Assembly: GCF_900215505.1 (NCBI RefSeq)
Contig: NZ_LT907844.1
Span: 4,821,078 to 4,885,077, forward strand
Length of the DNA: 64,000 nt
Source: Cohaesibacter sp. ES.047
GTDB lineage: Bacteria; Pseudomonadota; Alphaproteobacteria; Rhizobiales; Cohaesibacteraceae
Direction of reading: 5' to 3'
The translations under genes and the position numbers were made by a program. The notes beneath the pieces are model-generated. The model was not told where the DNA came from and searched no databases. It saw nothing but the letters and a program-made list of their open reading frames with translations. Shown one piece after another: positions 51,930 to 62,963 of this stretch. Position 1 is the first letter of the stretch; every line of letters begins with the position of its first letter.

Positions 51930-52694
51930 ATGAATCGTCGTCGCAGAATCTATGAAGGCAAAGCCAAAATTCTGTATGAAGGTCCAGAACCGGGTACGCT
52001 TATCTGCCATTTCAAGGACGACGCCACCGCCTTCAACAACAAGAAGCACGAAATCATTGACGGCAAGGGCGTTCTGAACAACCGGATTTCCGAATTCATT
52101 TTCAAAAATCTCAATGATATGGGCATCCAGACCCACTTCATTCGCCGCATCAACATGCGCGAACAGTTGATCAAGGAATGCGAAATCATTCCGCTCGAGG
52201 TCATCGTGCGCAACGTGGCGGCCGGCTCCATTGCCAAGCGTCTGGGCCTTGAGGAAGGCACCCAGTTGCCGCGCTCGGTCATCGAATTCTGCTACAAGAA
52301 CGACAGTCTGGACGATCCGATGGTCTCCGAAGAGCACATCACCGCCTTTGGCTGGGCGAGCCCGCAGGAAATCGACGACATCATGGCGCTGGCCATCCGC
52401 ATCAACGACTATCTTTGCGGCATGTTCCGGGCAGCAGGCATTCGCCTCGTCGACTTCAAGATCGAATGTGGTCGCTACTTCGAGGGCGACACGATGCGCG
52501 TCATCCTTGCTGATGAGATCTCCCCCGATTCCTGCCGCCTGTGGGACATCGAGAGCAACGACAAGCTCGACAAGGACCGGTTCCGCCGCGATCTTGGCGG
52601 CATGCTCGAAGCCTATCAGGAAGTCGCGCGGCGCCTTGGCATCATGAACGAAAATCCCGAACACAAGGGCACAGGCCCGGTTCTGGTCAAATAA
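51930..52694 (+). CDS. purC: Phosphoribosylaminoimidazole-succinocarboxamide synthase
   Basis: A 254-residue SAICAR synthetase that joins aspartate to CAIR with [15 protein letters not shown] is the ATP-binding start. [23 protein letters not shown] and [33 protein letters not shown] are the signature regions. Length is typical of bacterial monofunctional PurC. It opens the run purC-purS-membrane protein-purQ-purL, with a terminator-like hairpin after it. Confidence 0.97.
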   Translation: MNRRRRIYEGKAKILYEGPEPGTLICHFKDDATAFNNKKHEIIDGKGVLNNRISEFIFKNLNDMGIQTHFIRRINMREQLIKECEIIPLEVIVRNVAAGSIAKRLGLEEGTQLPRSVIEFCYKNDSLDDPMVSEEHITAFGWASPQEIDDIMALAIRINDYLCGMFRAAGIRLVDFKIECGRYFEGDTMRVILADEISPDSCRLWDIESNDKLDKDRFRRDLGGMLEAYQEVARRLGIMNENPEHKGTGPVLVK

Positions 52695-52697
52695 TCA

Positions 52698-52727
52698 AAA
52701 AAGGCAGGAGCCCGCTCCTGCCTTTGC
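52698..52727 (+). terminator. Hairpin between purC and purS
   Basis: Perfect 12-bp stem AAAGGCAGGAGC / GCTCCTGCCTTT with a two-base loop, but only GCC follows, so read-through is possible and purS may share the transcript. Confidence 0.6.
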
Positions 52728-52816
52728 CATTTCTTCTCCCCCGGGCCGATCAACGGGTCTTGTCAGGGACCTCCCTGATTTCCAACCACGGGGCGACACA
52801 CAGGGAAAGCAGTAAG

Positions 52817-53056
52817 ATGAAGGCACGTATCACCGTAACATTGAAAAACGGCGTTCTGGACCCTCAGGGCAAGGCCATCGAAGGCGCTCTGGGCTCGCTG
52901 GGCTTTGACGGCGTCGAGTCTGTGCGTCAGGGCAAGGTGATCGACATTGAACTGAGCGAAGGCGACAAGGCTGCGGCCGAAGCCAAGCTGACTGACATGT
53001 GCGAAAAACTCCTCGCCAACACCGTTATCGAGAATTACCACATCGACATTCTCTGA
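52817..53056 (+). CDS. purS: FGAM synthase subunit PurS
   Basis: A 79-residue PurS. KARITVTLKNGVLDPQGKAIEGALGSLGFDGVESVRQGKVIDIEL is the family core. It forms the bridge of the PurS-PurQ-PurL complex that makes formylglycinamidine ribonucleotide (FGAM). Its presence fits a short PurL. ATG 52817 follows AGGGAAAGC. Confidence 0.95.
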   Translation: MKARITVTLKNGVLDPQGKAIEGALGSLGFDGVESVRQGKVIDIELSEGDKAAAEAKLTDMCEKLLANTVIENYHIDIL

Positions 53057-53127
53057 CGCAGTAGGACACGCGCCCGCCATCGTGCCGGGCAGCATGTGAC
53101 CACAAGGTAAGAGGTTGGACCCCGGCC

Positions 53128-53283
53128 ATGACCGACCAGAACGAAGATCAATTGACGCAGCCTGCCCGCATCGACCAGCGCGAGGAGGCCGCCAAGGCCA
53201 TCCGCTTCATGCTGATCAAGGCTGCCATCTTCATTCTGATCCCGGTCATCGCCTCGGCGCTCGCCATCTTCTTTCTTCTGTAA
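53128..53283 (+). CDS. 51-residue membrane protein between purS and purQ
   Basis: ATG 53128 to TAA 53283. The N-terminal half is polar and charged (MTDQNEDQLTQPARIDQREE), and the second half is a single membrane helix (IRFMLIKAAIFILIPVIASALAIFFLL) running to the stop. It lies 71 bp after purS and 42 bp before purQ on the same strand, and its reading frame is well kept. I recall such a small membrane protein associated with FGAM synthase genes in rhizobia, but the function is not known to me. Confidence 0.8.
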   Translation: MTDQNEDQLTQPARIDQREEAAKAIRFMLIKAAIFILIPVIASALAIFFLL

Positions 53284-53325
53284 TCCGGCCGGATCCCGGC
53301 CATTCAACTGACGGAGCAGGACTTC

Positions 53326-54015
53326 ATGAAAACTGCGATCCTCGTTTTCCCCGGAACCAATCGTGAGCGCGACATGGCAGCAGCCGTGCGCTCCGTTTCC
53401 GGTGCCGACCCGATGATGGTCTGGCACGCCGAGACCGAAATCCCCGAGGCTGATCTGATCATCCTTCCCGGTGGCTTCTCCTATGGTGACTATCTTCGCT
53501 CCGGAGCGATTGCAGCCCGGTCGCCGATTGTTGCCGACCTTCTGGAGAAGGCCAAACAGGGCGTCCGCATTCTCGGCGTCTGCAACGGCTTCCAGATCCT
53601 GACAGAAACCGGCATCCTGCCCGGCGCGCTGATGCGCAATGCGGGCCTTAACTTCATCTGCAAGGAAACCCTGCTGCGCGTTGAACGCACGGACACGATC
53701 TTTACCAGTAGTTATCAAGCTGGTCAGGTCATGCGCTGCCCGGTCGCCCATCACGACGGCAACTTCTTTGCCGACGATGAAACGCTGAAGATGCTCGAAG
53801 ATGAAGGCCGCGTGCTGTTCCGCTATTCCGATGTGAAAGGCGAAACAACCCCAGAGGCCAACATCAACGGCTCGCGCAACAACATCGCAGGCATCATGAA
53901 TGCCCGTGGCACCATTCTGGGCATGATGCCGCATCCCGAAAATCTGATTGAAGACCTGCACGGCGGCCTTGATGGCCGCGGCCTGTTTGAAAGCCTGTTG
54001 GAGAAGGTGGCATGA
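53326..54015 (+). CDS. purQ: FGAM synthase glutaminase subunit PurQ
   Basis: A 229-residue class I glutaminase. Cys86 in [11 protein letters not shown] is the nucleophile, and the His-Glu pair is in [10 protein letters not shown]. It supplies ammonia to PurL. The [13 protein letters not shown] start is typical. GGAGCAGG precedes the ATG. The stop overlaps the ATG of purL by four bases. Confidence 0.97.
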   Translation: MKTAILVFPGTNRERDMAAAVRSVSGADPMMVWHAETEIPEADLIILPGGFSYGDYLRSGAIAARSPIVADLLEKAKQGVRILGVCNGFQILTETGILPGALMRNAGLNFICKETLLRVERTDTIFTSSYQAGQVMRCPVAHHDGNFFADDETLKMLEDEGRVLFRYSDVKGETTPEANINGSRNNIAGIMNARGTILGMMPHPENLIEDLHGGLDGRGLFESLLEKVA

Positions 54016-56216
54016 TCCAGAACGAACCAAAGATCACTCCCGAACTGATCGCCTCCCATGGCCTCAAACCTGAAGAATATGCCCACATTCTCGAACTGAT
54101 CGGACGTGAGCCGACCTTCACCGAGTTTGGCATCTTCTCGGCCATGTGGAACGAGCACTGTTCTTACAAGTCCTCCAAGAAGTGGCTCCGCACCCTGCCA
54201 ACCAAAGGCCCGCGCGTGCTGCAGGGGCCCGGCGAGAACGCCGGTGTGGTCGACATTGACGATGGCCAGACGGTCGTCTTCAAGATGGAAAGCCACAACC
54301 ATCCCTCCTATATCGAGCCCTATCAGGGCGCGGCCACCGGCGTTGGCGGTATCCTGCGCGATGTCTTCACCATGGGTGCCCGTCCCGTTGCGGCCATGAA
54401 CTCCCTGCGCTTTGGCGAACCTGAGCATGAGCGCACCCGGCACGTTGTATCCGGCGTCGTGGCTGGCGTTGGCGGCTATGGCAACAGCTTTGGCGTGCCC
54501 ACCGTTGGCGGCGAAGTCAACTTCCATCCTTCTTATAACGGCAACTGCCTCGTCAATGCCTTTGCGGCGGGCCTTGCAGATGCGGACAAGATCTTCCTCT
54601 CTGAGGCCAAGGGCGTCGGCATGCCGGTTGTCTATCTTGGTGCCAAAACCGGCCGCGACGGCGTCGGCGGAGCCACCATGGCCTCGGCCGAGTTCGACGA
54701 TGACAGCGAGGAAAAGCGTCCTACTGTTCAGGTCGGCGACCCCTTCAGCGAAAAACGCCTGATGGAAGCCACCATCGAGCTGATGCAGACCGGTGCCGTC
54801 ATTGCCATTCAGGACATGGGCGCGGCAGGCCTCACCTGCTCCGCCGTTGAAATGGGCGCGAAGGGCAACCTCGGCATCGATCTGGACCTCAACAAGGTTC
54901 CAGTGCGCGAAGAAAACATGACCCCATATGAGATGATGCTGTCCGAATCCCAGGAACGCATGCTCATGGTGCTGCACCCGGAAAAACGCGAAGCCGCCGA
55001 AGCGGTGTTCCGCAAATGGGAACTGGACTTTGCCGAAGTCGGCGAGACCACCGACAATCTGCGCTTCCGCATCTATTTTGATGGCGAGCTGGTTGCTGAT
55101 CTGCCGATCAAGGAACTGGGTGACGAAGCCCCCGAATATGATCGCCCATGGATCGAGAGTGAAAAACTCGCCAAGCTCGACAATGGGACCATCCCCGCGC
55201 CCAACGATCTTCTGGCAAGCCTTGTCAAGATGGTCGGCAGCCCGAACCTGAGCTCACGTCGCTGGGTCTGGGAGCAATATGACACGATGATTCAGGGCAA
55301 CACCCAGCAGCGCCCCGGTGGCGATGCAGGCGTCATCCGTGTCGATGGCACCGGCAAGGGCCTTGCCTTCACCGTTGATGTCACCCCGCGCTACTGCAGG
55401 GCAGACCCGTTCGAAGGCGGCAAGCAGGCTGTCGCCGAAAGCTGGCGCAACCTCAACTCGGTTGGCGCAGAGCCTCTTGCCACCACCGACAACCTCAACT
55501 TCGGCAATCCTGAAAAGCCCGAAATCATGGGCCAGTTCGTCGGCTGCATCAAAGGGATCGGCGAGGCTTGCCAAACCCTCGACATGCCAATCGTCTCGGG
55601 CAACGTCTCGCTCTATAACGAGACCTCCGGCGAAGCAATCCTGCCTACCCCGGCCATTGGTGCCGTTGGCCTGCTGCCCGACGTCACCGTCTCTGTCGGC
55701 AATGGTTTCGTGGCCGAAGACGATGTGATCATCCTCATCGGTTGCCATGGCAGCGAAATGGGCCAGAGCCTCTATCTCGCCGAAATGCTCGGGCGTGAGG
55801 AAGGGGCTCCACCGCCGGTCAATCTCGAGATTGAAAAAATCTATGGTGCCTTTGTTCGCGACGCGATCCGCTCCGGCGCAATCAATGCAGCGCACGACAT
55901 TTCCGACGGCGGACTAGGTGTTGCCGTTGCCGAAATGGCCATGCGTTCCGGCCTCGGATGCACCATTGAACTGCCCTCGAACGATCCCCATATTGCCCTC
56001 TACGCGGAGGATCAGGCACGCTACGTGGTCACCTGTAACAAGGAGGCAGCCAATGCCCTTCTGGCTCAGGCCGGCAAGAGCGGTGTCCTAGCCGAGGTCA
56101 TTGGTGTTGTTGAAGGTGAAGCCCTCAGCCTCGCCGGCCACGGCTCGGTCCCGGTTGCAGATCTTGTCAAGGCACACGAGACCTGGTTCCCCGCCTATAT
56201 GGCCAAGGAAATCTGA
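54012..56216 (+). CDS. purL: FGAM synthase large subunit PurL (small type)
   Basis: A 734-residue PurL of the three-subunit type, without the fused PurS and PurQ parts of the 1300-residue gammaproteobacterial enzyme. GKMES-type and [22 protein letters not shown] are the substrate and ATP regions of the first half; the pseudo-repeat in the second half starts near [17 protein letters not shown]. It makes FGAM from FGAR, glutamine ammonia and ATP. The start is inside purQ. Confidence 0.97.
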   Translation: MIQNEPKITPELIASHGLKPEEYAHILELIGREPTFTEFGIFSAMWNEHCSYKSSKKWLRTLPTKGPRVLQGPGENAGVVDIDDGQTVVFKMESHNHPSYIEPYQGAATGVGGILRDVFTMGARPVAAMNSLRFGEPEHERTRHVVSGVVAGVGGYGNSFGVPTVGGEVNFHPSYNGNCLVNAFAAGLADADKIFLSEAKGVGMPVVYLGAKTGRDGVGGATMASAEFDDDSEEKRPTVQVGDPFSEKRLMEATIELMQTGAVIAIQDMGAAGLTCSAVEMGAKGNLGIDLDLNKVPVREENMTPYEMMLSESQERMLMVLHPEKREAAEAVFRKWELDFAEVGETTDNLRFRIYFDGELVADLPIKELGDEAPEYDRPWIESEKLAKLDNGTIPAPNDLLASLVKMVGSPNLSSRRWVWEQYDTMIQGNTQQRPGGDAGVIRVDGTGKGLAFTVDVTPRYCRADPFEGGKQAVAESWRNLNSVGAEPLATTDNLNFGNPEKPEIMGQFVGCIKGIGEACQTLDMPIVSGNVSLYNETSGEAILPTPAIGAVGLLPDVTVSVGNGFVAEDDVIILIGCHGSEMGQSLYLAEMLGREEGAPPPVNLEIEKIYGAFVRDAIRSGAINAAHDISDGGLGVAVAEMAMRSGLGCTIELPSNDPHIALYAEDQARYVVTCNKEAANALLAQAGKSGVLAEVIGVVEGEALSLAGHGSVPVADLVKAHETWFPAYMAKEI

Positions 56217-56487
56217 GGAACAGGGCGCGGACAAACTGCACAATGTCTAGTCCGGGTCTAGACTGGTGATTGTCTGATTTTTCAGCTTGACCCAGACCTG
56301 TCTCAAAGGAGACGCTAGCGCAAACAGCATCTTTCCCTATCGGCTCACCTGAAAATTGGTGATACAAGGGGAAGATGGCCAAGAAAGGCAGAACCGGCAA
56401 ACACGCGGAAGCAGACTCCATTCACTGATCTGCTATTTGCGTCTGTCCAACTTTCCTGCCACACTTTGTACCGAGGAGAGCAGCAGC

Positions 56488-56721
56488 ATGCCAATGGACG
56501 CCCGAGAAATCGAAACCCTGATCAAGGAAGCCCTACCAGACGCCAAGGTCGTCATTCGCGATCTTGCCGGCGACGGCGACCACTTTGCCGCCGAAGTGGT
56601 CTCGGAAAGCTTCCGCGAAAAGTCCCGCGTGCAACAGCACCAGATGGTCTATGAAGCCCTGAAAGGCAACATGGGCGGCGAGCTGCATGCTCTGGCTCTG
56701 CAAACATCCATCCCGGATTAA
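56488..56721 (+). CDS. bolA: BolA family protein
   Basis: A 77-residue BolA-like protein. The core GDGDHFAAEVVSESFREKSRVQQHQMVYEAL is intact, with the conserved His. With monothiol glutaredoxins it binds a [2Fe-2S] cluster and affects iron handling. It is followed 104 bp later by grxD, its usual partner. GAGGAG precedes ATG 56488; 44 upstream codons in frame are unrelated. Confidence 0.95.
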   Translation: MPMDAREIETLIKEALPDAKVVIRDLAGDGDHFAAEVVSESFREKSRVQQHQMVYEALKGNMGGELHALALQTSIPD

Positions 56722-56825
56722 ACCCATCGCACCGGCACTTGCCGGATCTGCGTTCCCTCTAGCGGCGTCCCGGACAACAGCCGATACAACGCAGATAAAA
56801 GCAAAGACGAAACGAGGACGTTTAC

Positions 56826-57146
56826 ATGAGCGATATCAAGGCCTGGATCGAAAACGAGGTCAAATCCAACGACGTTGTGCTTTTCATGAAAGGCACGCCA
56901 ACCTTCCCGCAATGCGGCTTCTCCGGTCAGGTTGTCCAGATCATGGATTACCTTGACGTGCCCTACAAGGGCATCAACGTGCTGGAAAACGACGATCTGC
57001 GTCAGGGCATCAAGGATTATTCCAACTGGCCAACCATCCCACAGCTTTATGTGAAGGGTGAATTCGTCGGCGGTTGTGACATTATCCGCGAGATGTTCCA
57101 GAGTCAGGAACTCCAGACCCTGGTAAATTCCAAGGTCACCGCCTGA
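56826..57146 (+). CDS. grxD: Grx4-type monothiol glutaredoxin
   Basis: A 106-residue monothiol glutaredoxin. Cys30 in FPQCGFS is the single active-site cysteine, and [19 protein letters not shown] is the glutathione-binding region. It carries [2Fe-2S] clusters in complex with BolA. It is next to bolA, and a bidirectional terminator follows. Confidence 0.97.
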   Translation: MSDIKAWIENEVKSNDVVLFMKGTPTFPQCGFSGQVVQIMDYLDVPYKGINVLENDDLRQGIKDYSNWPTIPQLYVKGEFVGGCDIIREMFQSQELQTLVNSKVTA

Positions 57147-57173
57147 TTGGCGATCCGCACCACACTGAACTAG

Positions 57174-57206
57174 AAAAAAAGCCCGGATCAATGATCCGGG
57201 CTTTTT
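57174..57206. terminator. Bidirectional terminator between grxD and ttcA
   Basis: 9-bp stem GCCCGGATC / GATCCGGGC with a three-base loop, flanked by seven A and five T, so it suits both convergent genes. Confidence 0.9.
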
Positions 57207-57239
57207 GTATGATCAGAGCATAAACACGCCGTTGAGGCC

Positions 57240-58196
57240 TTAATTTTCATGCATGGTCAGGAAACCATCCGTGAGCGCTGACACGGCGGCGCAACCATCG
57301 GTATCGTCGCTGTCATCCCCGGCCCGGTCGTCGTCAATAGAGAGGCCGGTAAAATCGAACAGCTTGGTATCGAGCATGTGCGAGGGGCGGATGTTGGAGA
57401 GCGCGCGGAACATCACCTGCGTGCGGCCCTTGTGCTGGGCTTCAAAGCCCTGCAGCATGGCCTTGACCTGCTGACGCTGTAATCCATCCTGCGAACCGCA
57501 CAGATCGCATGGGATGATCGGGAACTGCATTGCTTCGGCAAACTTCTGCAAGTCCTTCTCCTCGCAATAGGCCAGCGGCCGGAACAGCATCAGGTCCCCC
57601 TCCTCGTTCTTTAGCTTTGGCGGCATCGTCGCAAGACGACCACCATGCATCAGATTGAGGAAAAAGGTCTCGAGGATGTCATCCCTGTGATGACCCAGAA
57701 GAACCGCGTCACAGCCGTGTTCTCTCGCCACCCGATAGAGATTGCCGCGCCGCAAGCGCGAGCAGAGCGAGCAATAGGTGTTTCCTTCGGGGATCTTCTC
57801 CTTGACGATGGAATAGGTATCCTGCCGCTCAATATGATAGGGAATGTCATTTTCTTCAAAATAGCGCGGCAAGACGTCAGATGGAAACCCCGGCTGCGCC
57901 TGATCGAGGTTGCAGGCCAGAAGCTCCGCATCGAGCAGACCGCGCCATTTGAGGTCCAACAGGATCGCCAGAAGACCATAGCTGTCCTTGCCGCCAGACA
58001 GGCAGACCAGCCACTTCTGCTTTTTGGTGCTCATGTTGAAGTCGTCCATGGCCGACCGAACATTGCGCAACAGCCGCTTGCGCAGCTTCTTGAAGGCAAC
58101 ACTGCTCGGCGCCTTGCGGAACATCGGATGGCACAGATCATCCTCATCCTGAACGGGCTCAGACGCGGCGATCAGGGAGGCGGCACTATCACTCAT
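57240..58196 (-). CDS. ttcA: tRNA 2-thiocytidine(32) synthetase TtcA
   Basis: A 318-residue PP-loop ATPase. SGGKDSYGL (67-75) is the ATP-binding loop. Cys142 and Cys145 ([11 protein letters not shown]) and the later PCDLCGSQD hold a [4Fe-4S] cluster. It thiolates C32 in certain tRNAs. The short acidic tail after [10 protein letters not shown] is usual. It lies 129 bp downstream of rpsD on the same strand, behind a terminator. Confidence 0.95.
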   Translation of the reverse strand: MSDSAASLIAASEPVQDEDDLCHPMFRKAPSSVAFKKLRKRLLRNVRSAMDDFNMSTKKQKWLVCLSGGKDSYGLLAILLDLKWRGLLDAELLACNLDQAQPGFPSDVLPRYFEENDIPYHIERQDTYSIVKEKIPEGNTYCSLCSRLRRGNLYRVAREHGCDAVLLGHHRDDILETFFLNLMHGGRLATMPPKLKNEEGDLMLFRPLAYCEEKDLQKFAEAMQFPIIPCDLCGSQDGLQRQQVKAMLQGFEAQHKGRTQVMFRALSNIRPSHMLDTKLFDFTGLSIDDDRAGDDSDDTDGCAAVSALTDGFLTMHEN

Positions 58197-58270
58197 CAGG
58201 TCTCTTTCCGGTTGGGAATATGCCCCGCAGATGTATCAAAAGCGGCGGAAGGGCTCAACAGCAACAAACA

Positions 58271-58297
58271 CAAAAGGCTGCCAATGGCAGCCTTTTG
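58271..58297 (-). terminator. Intrinsic terminator of rpsD
   Basis: 12-bp stem CAAAAGGCTGCC / GGCAGCCTTTTG with a three-base loop; on the minus strand it is followed by TGTTTGTTG. Confidence 0.8.
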
Positions 58298-58325
58298 CAA
58301 AATCCAGATCTCTGATCGCGTCCCG

Positions 58326-58943
58326 TTAGCGGGAGTAGAATTCGACCACGAGGTTCGGTTCCATCACAACCGGATACGGCACATCAGCCAGCTGCGGAAC
58401 AGCTTTGTAGGTTGCGGTCATCTTGCTGTGGTCAGCTTCGATGTAATCAGGCACATCGCGCTCAGCCAGCTGGGTTGCTTCCAGAACAAAGGCGAGCTGC
58501 TTGGAACGATCACGCACTTCAACCACGTCACCCGCTTTAAGGCGGTAGGACGGGATGTTGACGCGCTGGCCGTTCACTTTGACATGACCGTGGTTCACGA
58601 ACTGACGAGCAGCGAACACGGTAGCCACGAATTTGGAGCGGTATACGATGGCGTCCAGACGGGATTCGAGCAGACCGATCAGGTTTTCCGAGGTATCGCC
58701 TTTAAGACGGTTTGCTTCCTTGTAGATACGCAGGAAGTGTTTCTCGGAGATGTTGCCGTAGTAGCCTTTGAGCTTCTGCTTGGCGCGCAGCTGAATACCG
58801 AAGTCAGACAGCTTGCCTTTACGGCGCTGGCCATGCTGACCCGGAGCATATTCGCGGCGGTTCACCGGGGACTTCGGACGACCCCAGATGTTTTCGCCCA
58901 TACGGCGGTCAATTTTGTATTTCTGAGAATGGCGCTTAGTCAT
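58326..58943 (-). CDS. rpsD: 30S ribosomal protein S4
   Basis: A 205-residue S4 of normal length. The N-terminal [23 protein letters not shown] and the S4 domain [40 protein letters not shown] are intact. It lacks the zinc-binding cysteines of some S4 proteins. It binds 16S rRNA early in assembly and may regulate its own translation. Codon use has the bias of highly expressed genes. It is not next to the rpoA-S13-S11 cluster, as is normal in alphaproteobacteria. Confidence 0.98.
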   Translation of the reverse strand: MTKRHSQKYKIDRRMGENIWGRPKSPVNRREYAPGQHGQRRKGKLSDFGIQLRAKQKLKGYYGNISEKHFLRIYKEANRLKGDTSENLIGLLESRLDAIVYRSKFVATVFAARQFVNHGHVKVNGQRVNIPSYRLKAGDVVEVRDRSKQLAFVLEATQLAERDVPDYIEADHSKMTATYKAVPQLADVPYPVVMEPNLVVEFYSR

Positions 58944-59179
58944 TCGCGAGTTTTCCTTGTTTTCATATTATCGAGAAAACGCGCCCCTCCTAGGATCATT
59001 GGCCGAAACCGGATCCGACAGAAGCTCAAGGTTGCGCCCCTCAAGCCTCACGGGTGCGTCGAAATCAAAGGGGGCCAGTATGACCAGCCCCGCGACGATT
59101 GAGTGGTGTTTAGAAGGTTTGACCTCAGGAGTCAAACCAGTTTGCGTTCAAACCGGCAGAAATTTGCGCAATTCCCACC

Positions 59180-60013
59180 TCAAATGTGCCGAACGGCATC
59201 CGAGCGATGCAAAAGCCTCAGCCACCCCTGCTGCAAGCGTTCCTCACCGCCACCGGTCGCAACGAACCGGACCCGCGATTTCAGCGTCTCGCGATAATTG
59301 GGGGAACCAACAAGGCAGTCCTGCCATTCCTGCCCCAGAAGGTGCATCACCCGTCGCGCCACCGCTGGCGCGGGATCAATGAAGAAGAGCGGACGCACGA
59401 CCAGATCCTCCAGAACCGGCAACAGCAGAGGATAATGGGTACATCCCAGAACGACAACATCAACGCTGTCAAAGGCCGGACCGTCCAGAAGCGGCGACAG
59501 AACGGCCCTCACCGCCGCATCATCGCGCTTGTCGTCCACCACAAAGGCCTCGGCAAGTCCTGCCAGACCGGGACAGGCGATCAGATCCACCTTCACCCCT
59601 TCGGCAAAATCGCGAATGAGATCCTGCGTATACGCCCGCCGGATGGTGCCCGGCGTTGCCAGCACCGCCACATGGCCGCTCTGGGTCGCCTGAGCCGCCG
59701 GCTTGATTGCAGGCACGATCCCGACGATTGGAATGCTAAAGGCCTCACGCAAGGCGCCCAGCGCAACCGTGGAGGCCGTATTGCAGGCGATTACAATGAG
59801 GTCTGGGGCATAGGTCTTGCAGGCCTCGGCCAAAAGCGTCACGAGGCCCGAGGTCAATACATCGTCGTCAAGATCGCCATAGGGAAAACGGGCATTGTCC
59901 GCCAGATAGATATAGTCGGTTTGCGGCAAGGTTTCGCCGAGAGCGGACAGAACGGACAATCCGCCAAGGCCGGAATCGAACACCAGAATGCGAGGATCCT
60001 TCTCGCGCAGCAT
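59180..60013 (-). CDS. murI: Glutamate racemase
   Basis: A 277-residue MurI, which makes D-glutamate for peptidoglycan. The two catalytic Cys are Cys77 in VIACNTAST and Cys191 in VVLGCTHYPLL. RILVFDSGLGGLSVL and YIYLADNARFPYGD are family motifs. ATG 60013 is preceded by AAGGA; 19 upstream codons in frame are not needed. It follows trmJ on the same strand, 96 bp away, so they may share a transcript. Confidence 0.95.
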   Translation of the reverse strand: MLREKDPRILVFDSGLGGLSVLSALGETLPQTDYIYLADNARFPYGDLDDDVLTSGLVTLLAEACKTYAPDLIVIACNTASTVALGALREAFSIPIVGIVPAIKPAAQATQSGHVAVLATPGTIRRAYTQDLIRDFAEGVKVDLIACPGLAGLAEAFVVDDKRDDAAVRAVLSPLLDGPAFDSVDVVVLGCTHYPLLLPVLEDLVVRPLFFIDPAPAVARRVMHLLGQEWQDCLVGSPNYRETLKSRVRFVATGGGEERLQQGWLRLLHRSDAVRHI

Positions 60014-60109
60014 GTCAAGATCCTTCAAGAGCAAAGTGGCCGGATGACCCTGCATCAGGTCCGGTGGCACACTTTGGGTTTATAAAGTCAGCGGCTCATG
60101 ATGTCAGCG

Positions 60110-60841
60110 CTAATGGCGTTCATGGCGACGCTGCAGCGCGGCGACAACGCCGCGTAACGTGCGCACTTCCTGTTCGGCCCAATCGCCCTTTTGCAGGATG
60201 GTCTTGAGATTGCGCACCATATGCTCACGCTTTTCAGGCGGGCGGAAGAAGCCAGCTTCATCGAGCGCTTGCTCGAGATGCTCGAACAGGTTGACCATGT
60301 CCTGCTTGCTGGCGCGTGGCACATCAGGGGTTTCAAATGGCAAGGCGGCTTCACGATCATTGCCCGACATGCGCCACTCGTAGCAAATGATCAGCACGGC
60401 CTGAGCAATATTCAGCGAAGCAAAGTCAGGATCGACCGGCAGGGTCAGGATCTCGTTGGCCAGCGCCACCTCATCATTGTTGAGGCCCCAGCGTTCGCGC
60501 CCGAACAGAACCCCCACCTTGCCCCCTGCGGACACGGTCTTGCGCATCACTTGCGCCGCCTCGACCGGATGCCGCACGGTCTTGAGCATGTCCCGCTGGC
60601 GGGCTGTGGTCGCATAGACGAAATCGAGATCGGCCAGCGCCTCTTCCAGCGTTTCGAAAATACCGGTCTTTTCGATCACATGATCGGCCCGGCTCGCCGC
60701 ATTGCGCGCCTTCTCGCTCGGCCAGCCATCACGCGGCCGGACAAGGCGCAGGTCCGTCACCCCGAAATTCGCCATGGCACGTGCAGCCGTACCGATATTC
60801 TCGCCCAGTTGCGGCTCCACCAGAATGATCACCGGATCCAT
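60110..60841 (-). CDS. trmJ: tRNA (cytidine/uridine-2'-O-)-methyltransferase TrmJ
   Basis: A 243-residue SPOUT methyltransferase with the knot motif VLFGRERWGLNNDEVALANEILTLP then LNIAQAVLIICYEW. The start VIILVEPQLGENIGTAARAMANFGV is the TrmJ type. It methylates the ribose at position 32 of tRNAs. TtcA, encoded nearby, also modifies position 32, so two position-32 enzymes lie within 4 kb. Confidence 0.93.
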   Translation of the reverse strand: MDPVIILVEPQLGENIGTAARAMANFGVTDLRLVRPRDGWPSEKARNAASRADHVIEKTGIFETLEEALADLDFVYATTARQRDMLKTVRHPVEAAQVMRKTVSAGGKVGVLFGRERWGLNNDEVALANEILTLPVDPDFASLNIAQAVLIICYEWRMSGNDREAALPFETPDVPRASKQDMVNLFEHLEQALDEAGFFRPPEKREHMVRNLKTILQKGDWAEQEVRTLRGVVAALQRRHERH

Positions 60842-61261
60842 TTTCTTGTCTTTCTTTTGTCCAATTCAAATCAGCCCGAAAAAGGGATCAACCCTGCCGA
60901 CATGCCACTTGAACATGGCTGCAAAAAAAGCGGCGTTGGTGAAATTCCGGGACGGCGTCTGTAGTGACCCAATCATGGCAATTTTTCAACCCCTTCTGCC
61001 AACAACAGCCCACCGGGAGCAAAAATGCGGTTCATTGTCGGCGACCGAGCGATTTCGCCCTCAAGGTCATCAAGACAGGCCCATGCGTGCCGCCGCGTAA
61101 GACTAAGGGTGACCCTGCGTGCCCTATGCCCAAATCCACTTGGATGCTATACGGGCGACATATTCTCTTTACTCACTGACCGACCGACATGATGACCTAT
61201 AGGAAATCCGAATGGTGACGCTGTCGTCAAGGTCAGAACCATGCATAACGAGGTCACATAC
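60842..61261. other. 420-bp divergent intergenic region
   Basis: Lies between trmJ and icd and should hold both promoters. No supported ORF and no strong hairpin. I see no repeat or operator worth naming. Confidence 0.4.
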
Positions 61262-62473
61262 ATGTCCAAGATCAAGGTTGATAATCCGGTCGTCGAACTC
61301 GACGGCGATGAAATGACCCGCATCATCTGGGATTTCATCAAACAGAAGCTGATCCTGCCCTATCTGGATATCGACCTGAAGTATTACGACCTGGGCATCG
61401 AGGAACGGGATCGCACAGACGATAAGATCACGGTGGATGCCGCCGAAGCCATCAAACAGTACGGCGTCGGCATCAAGTGCGCCACCATCACCCCCGACGA
61501 GCAGCGGGTCGAGGAATTTGGCCTCAAACGCATGTATCGCTCGCCCAACGGCACCATCCGCAACATTCTGGGCGGCGTGGTTTTCCGCCAGCCCATCATC
61601 TGCCGCAACGTACCGCGCCTTGTTCCCGGCTGGACCCAGCCCATCGTCATCGGCCGCCACGCCTTTGGCGATCAGTATCGCGCGACAGATTTCCACTTCC
61701 CCTGCAAGGGAAAGCTGACCATGAAATTCGTCGGTGAAGACGGAACCGTCATCGAGCGTGAAGTCTACGACGCCCCCGGTGCTGGCGTGGCTCAGGCAAT
61801 GTACAATCTGGACGCCTCCATCATCGATTTTGCCCGTGCCTCCTTCAACTATGGCCTGTCGCTCGGCTGGCCTGTTTTCCTGTCCACCAAGAATACAATC
61901 CTGAAAGCCTACGACGGACGTTTCAAGGATCTCTTCCAGAAGGTCTATGAAGAGGAGTTCGAAGCCGACTTCAAGAAAAAGGGCATTCACTATGAGCATC
62001 GCCTGATCGATGACATGGTGGCTTGTTGCATGAAGTGGAACGGCGGCTTCGTCTGGGCCTGCAAGAACTACGACGGGGATGTGCAGTCCGATACGGTTGC
62101 TCAGGGCTTCGGCTCTCTTGGGCTGATGACCTCACAGCTGATGACACCTGACGGCAAGATCGTTGAAGCAGAAGCAGCCCATGGCACCGTTACCCGCCAC
62201 TATCGCCAGCATCAGAAGGGCGAAGCGACCTCGACCAACTCGATTGCCTCCATCTTTGCCTGGACCGGCGGATTGAAGCACCGCGCCAAGCTCGATGAGA
62301 ACATGGGTCTTGCCGCCTTTGCCTCCACGTTGGAGAAAGTCATCGTCGAAACGGTCGAAAGTGGCCAGATGACGAAAGATCTGGCCCTCCTTGTTGGCCC
62401 GGATCAGAAGTGGCTCTCGACGACCGGCTTTCTGGATGCCGTGGATCGCAATTTGCAGAAAACCATGTCGTAA
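61262..62473 (+). CDS. icd: NADP-dependent isocitrate dehydrogenase
   Basis: A 403-residue Icd of the eukaryote-like dimeric type found in Rhizobiales. [20 protein letters not shown] is the start. [21 protein letters not shown] carries substrate-binding Ser and Arg residues. [30 protein letters not shown] has the metal-binding Asp residues, and [17 protein letters not shown] is the NADP site. It makes 2-oxoglutarate in the TCA cycle. ATG 61262 follows GAGG. Confidence 0.97.
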   Translation: MSKIKVDNPVVELDGDEMTRIIWDFIKQKLILPYLDIDLKYYDLGIEERDRTDDKITVDAAEAIKQYGVGIKCATITPDEQRVEEFGLKRMYRSPNGTIRNILGGVVFRQPIICRNVPRLVPGWTQPIVIGRHAFGDQYRATDFHFPCKGKLTMKFVGEDGTVIEREVYDAPGAGVAQAMYNLDASIIDFARASFNYGLSLGWPVFLSTKNTILKAYDGRFKDLFQKVYEEEFEADFKKKGIHYEHRLIDDMVACCMKWNGGFVWACKNYDGDVQSDTVAQGFGSLGLMTSQLMTPDGKIVEAEAAHGTVTRHYRQHQKGEATSTNSIASIFAWTGGLKHRAKLDENMGLAAFASTLEKVIVETVESGQMTKDLALLVGPDQKWLSTTGFLDAVDRNLQKTMS

Positions 62474-62789
62474 GGTGACCCGGTGGGCCCCAACCGGTCC
62501 ACCGGCTTCCTTGACGAAAAACAAGAGAAAACATCTTTTCAAAACGATTTGAATGAAAAGGATCGTCAATTTTTCCGATTATGACGCAAGGTTATCCCGA
62601 AGAGAAATAATCAGACACACATTTCATTCGGAGCCAGACAGAACAAACGAAATCAAAAATTGGATACAAATCAATAATTTACTATCTTTGCGGCGCGAAA
62701 CATAATTTTCGCAAAGCCCTACTCACCTATCTGCAAGATAATACTTGGATATATTGTACCAAAACATGTTTACCACGTCTGACAGTTGA

Positions 62790-62882
62790 GTTACCAATTA
62801 GGCGGCTAGCAATAGCCGGTGACTGTCTGATCACCCGCTTGCCCACCACCTCGTATGATCGGGCAGTCACCCTTGTTTTTTT
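62790..62882 (+). ncRNA. Candidate small RNA with terminal hairpin and U-run
   Basis: A short stem GGCTA-GCAA-TAGCC (62804-62817), with a GNRA tetraloop, precedes a 14-bp stem GTGACTGTCTGATC / GATCGGGCAGTCAC (62819-62870; two G-U pairs, 24-base loop) followed by CCTTG and seven T (62876-62882). No ORF on this strand explains a terminator 345-410 bases after the icd stop. It may be a free sRNA or an icd 3'-UTR product. The 5' end is not defined. Confidence 0.4.
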
Positions 62883-62963
62883 CCACCAAATCCACGTTTC
62901 CCTGAATTTTATCATTTAGCCCCAAAGCGCTTGGGACAGTTGATTTGCGTTGACGGCCAACGC

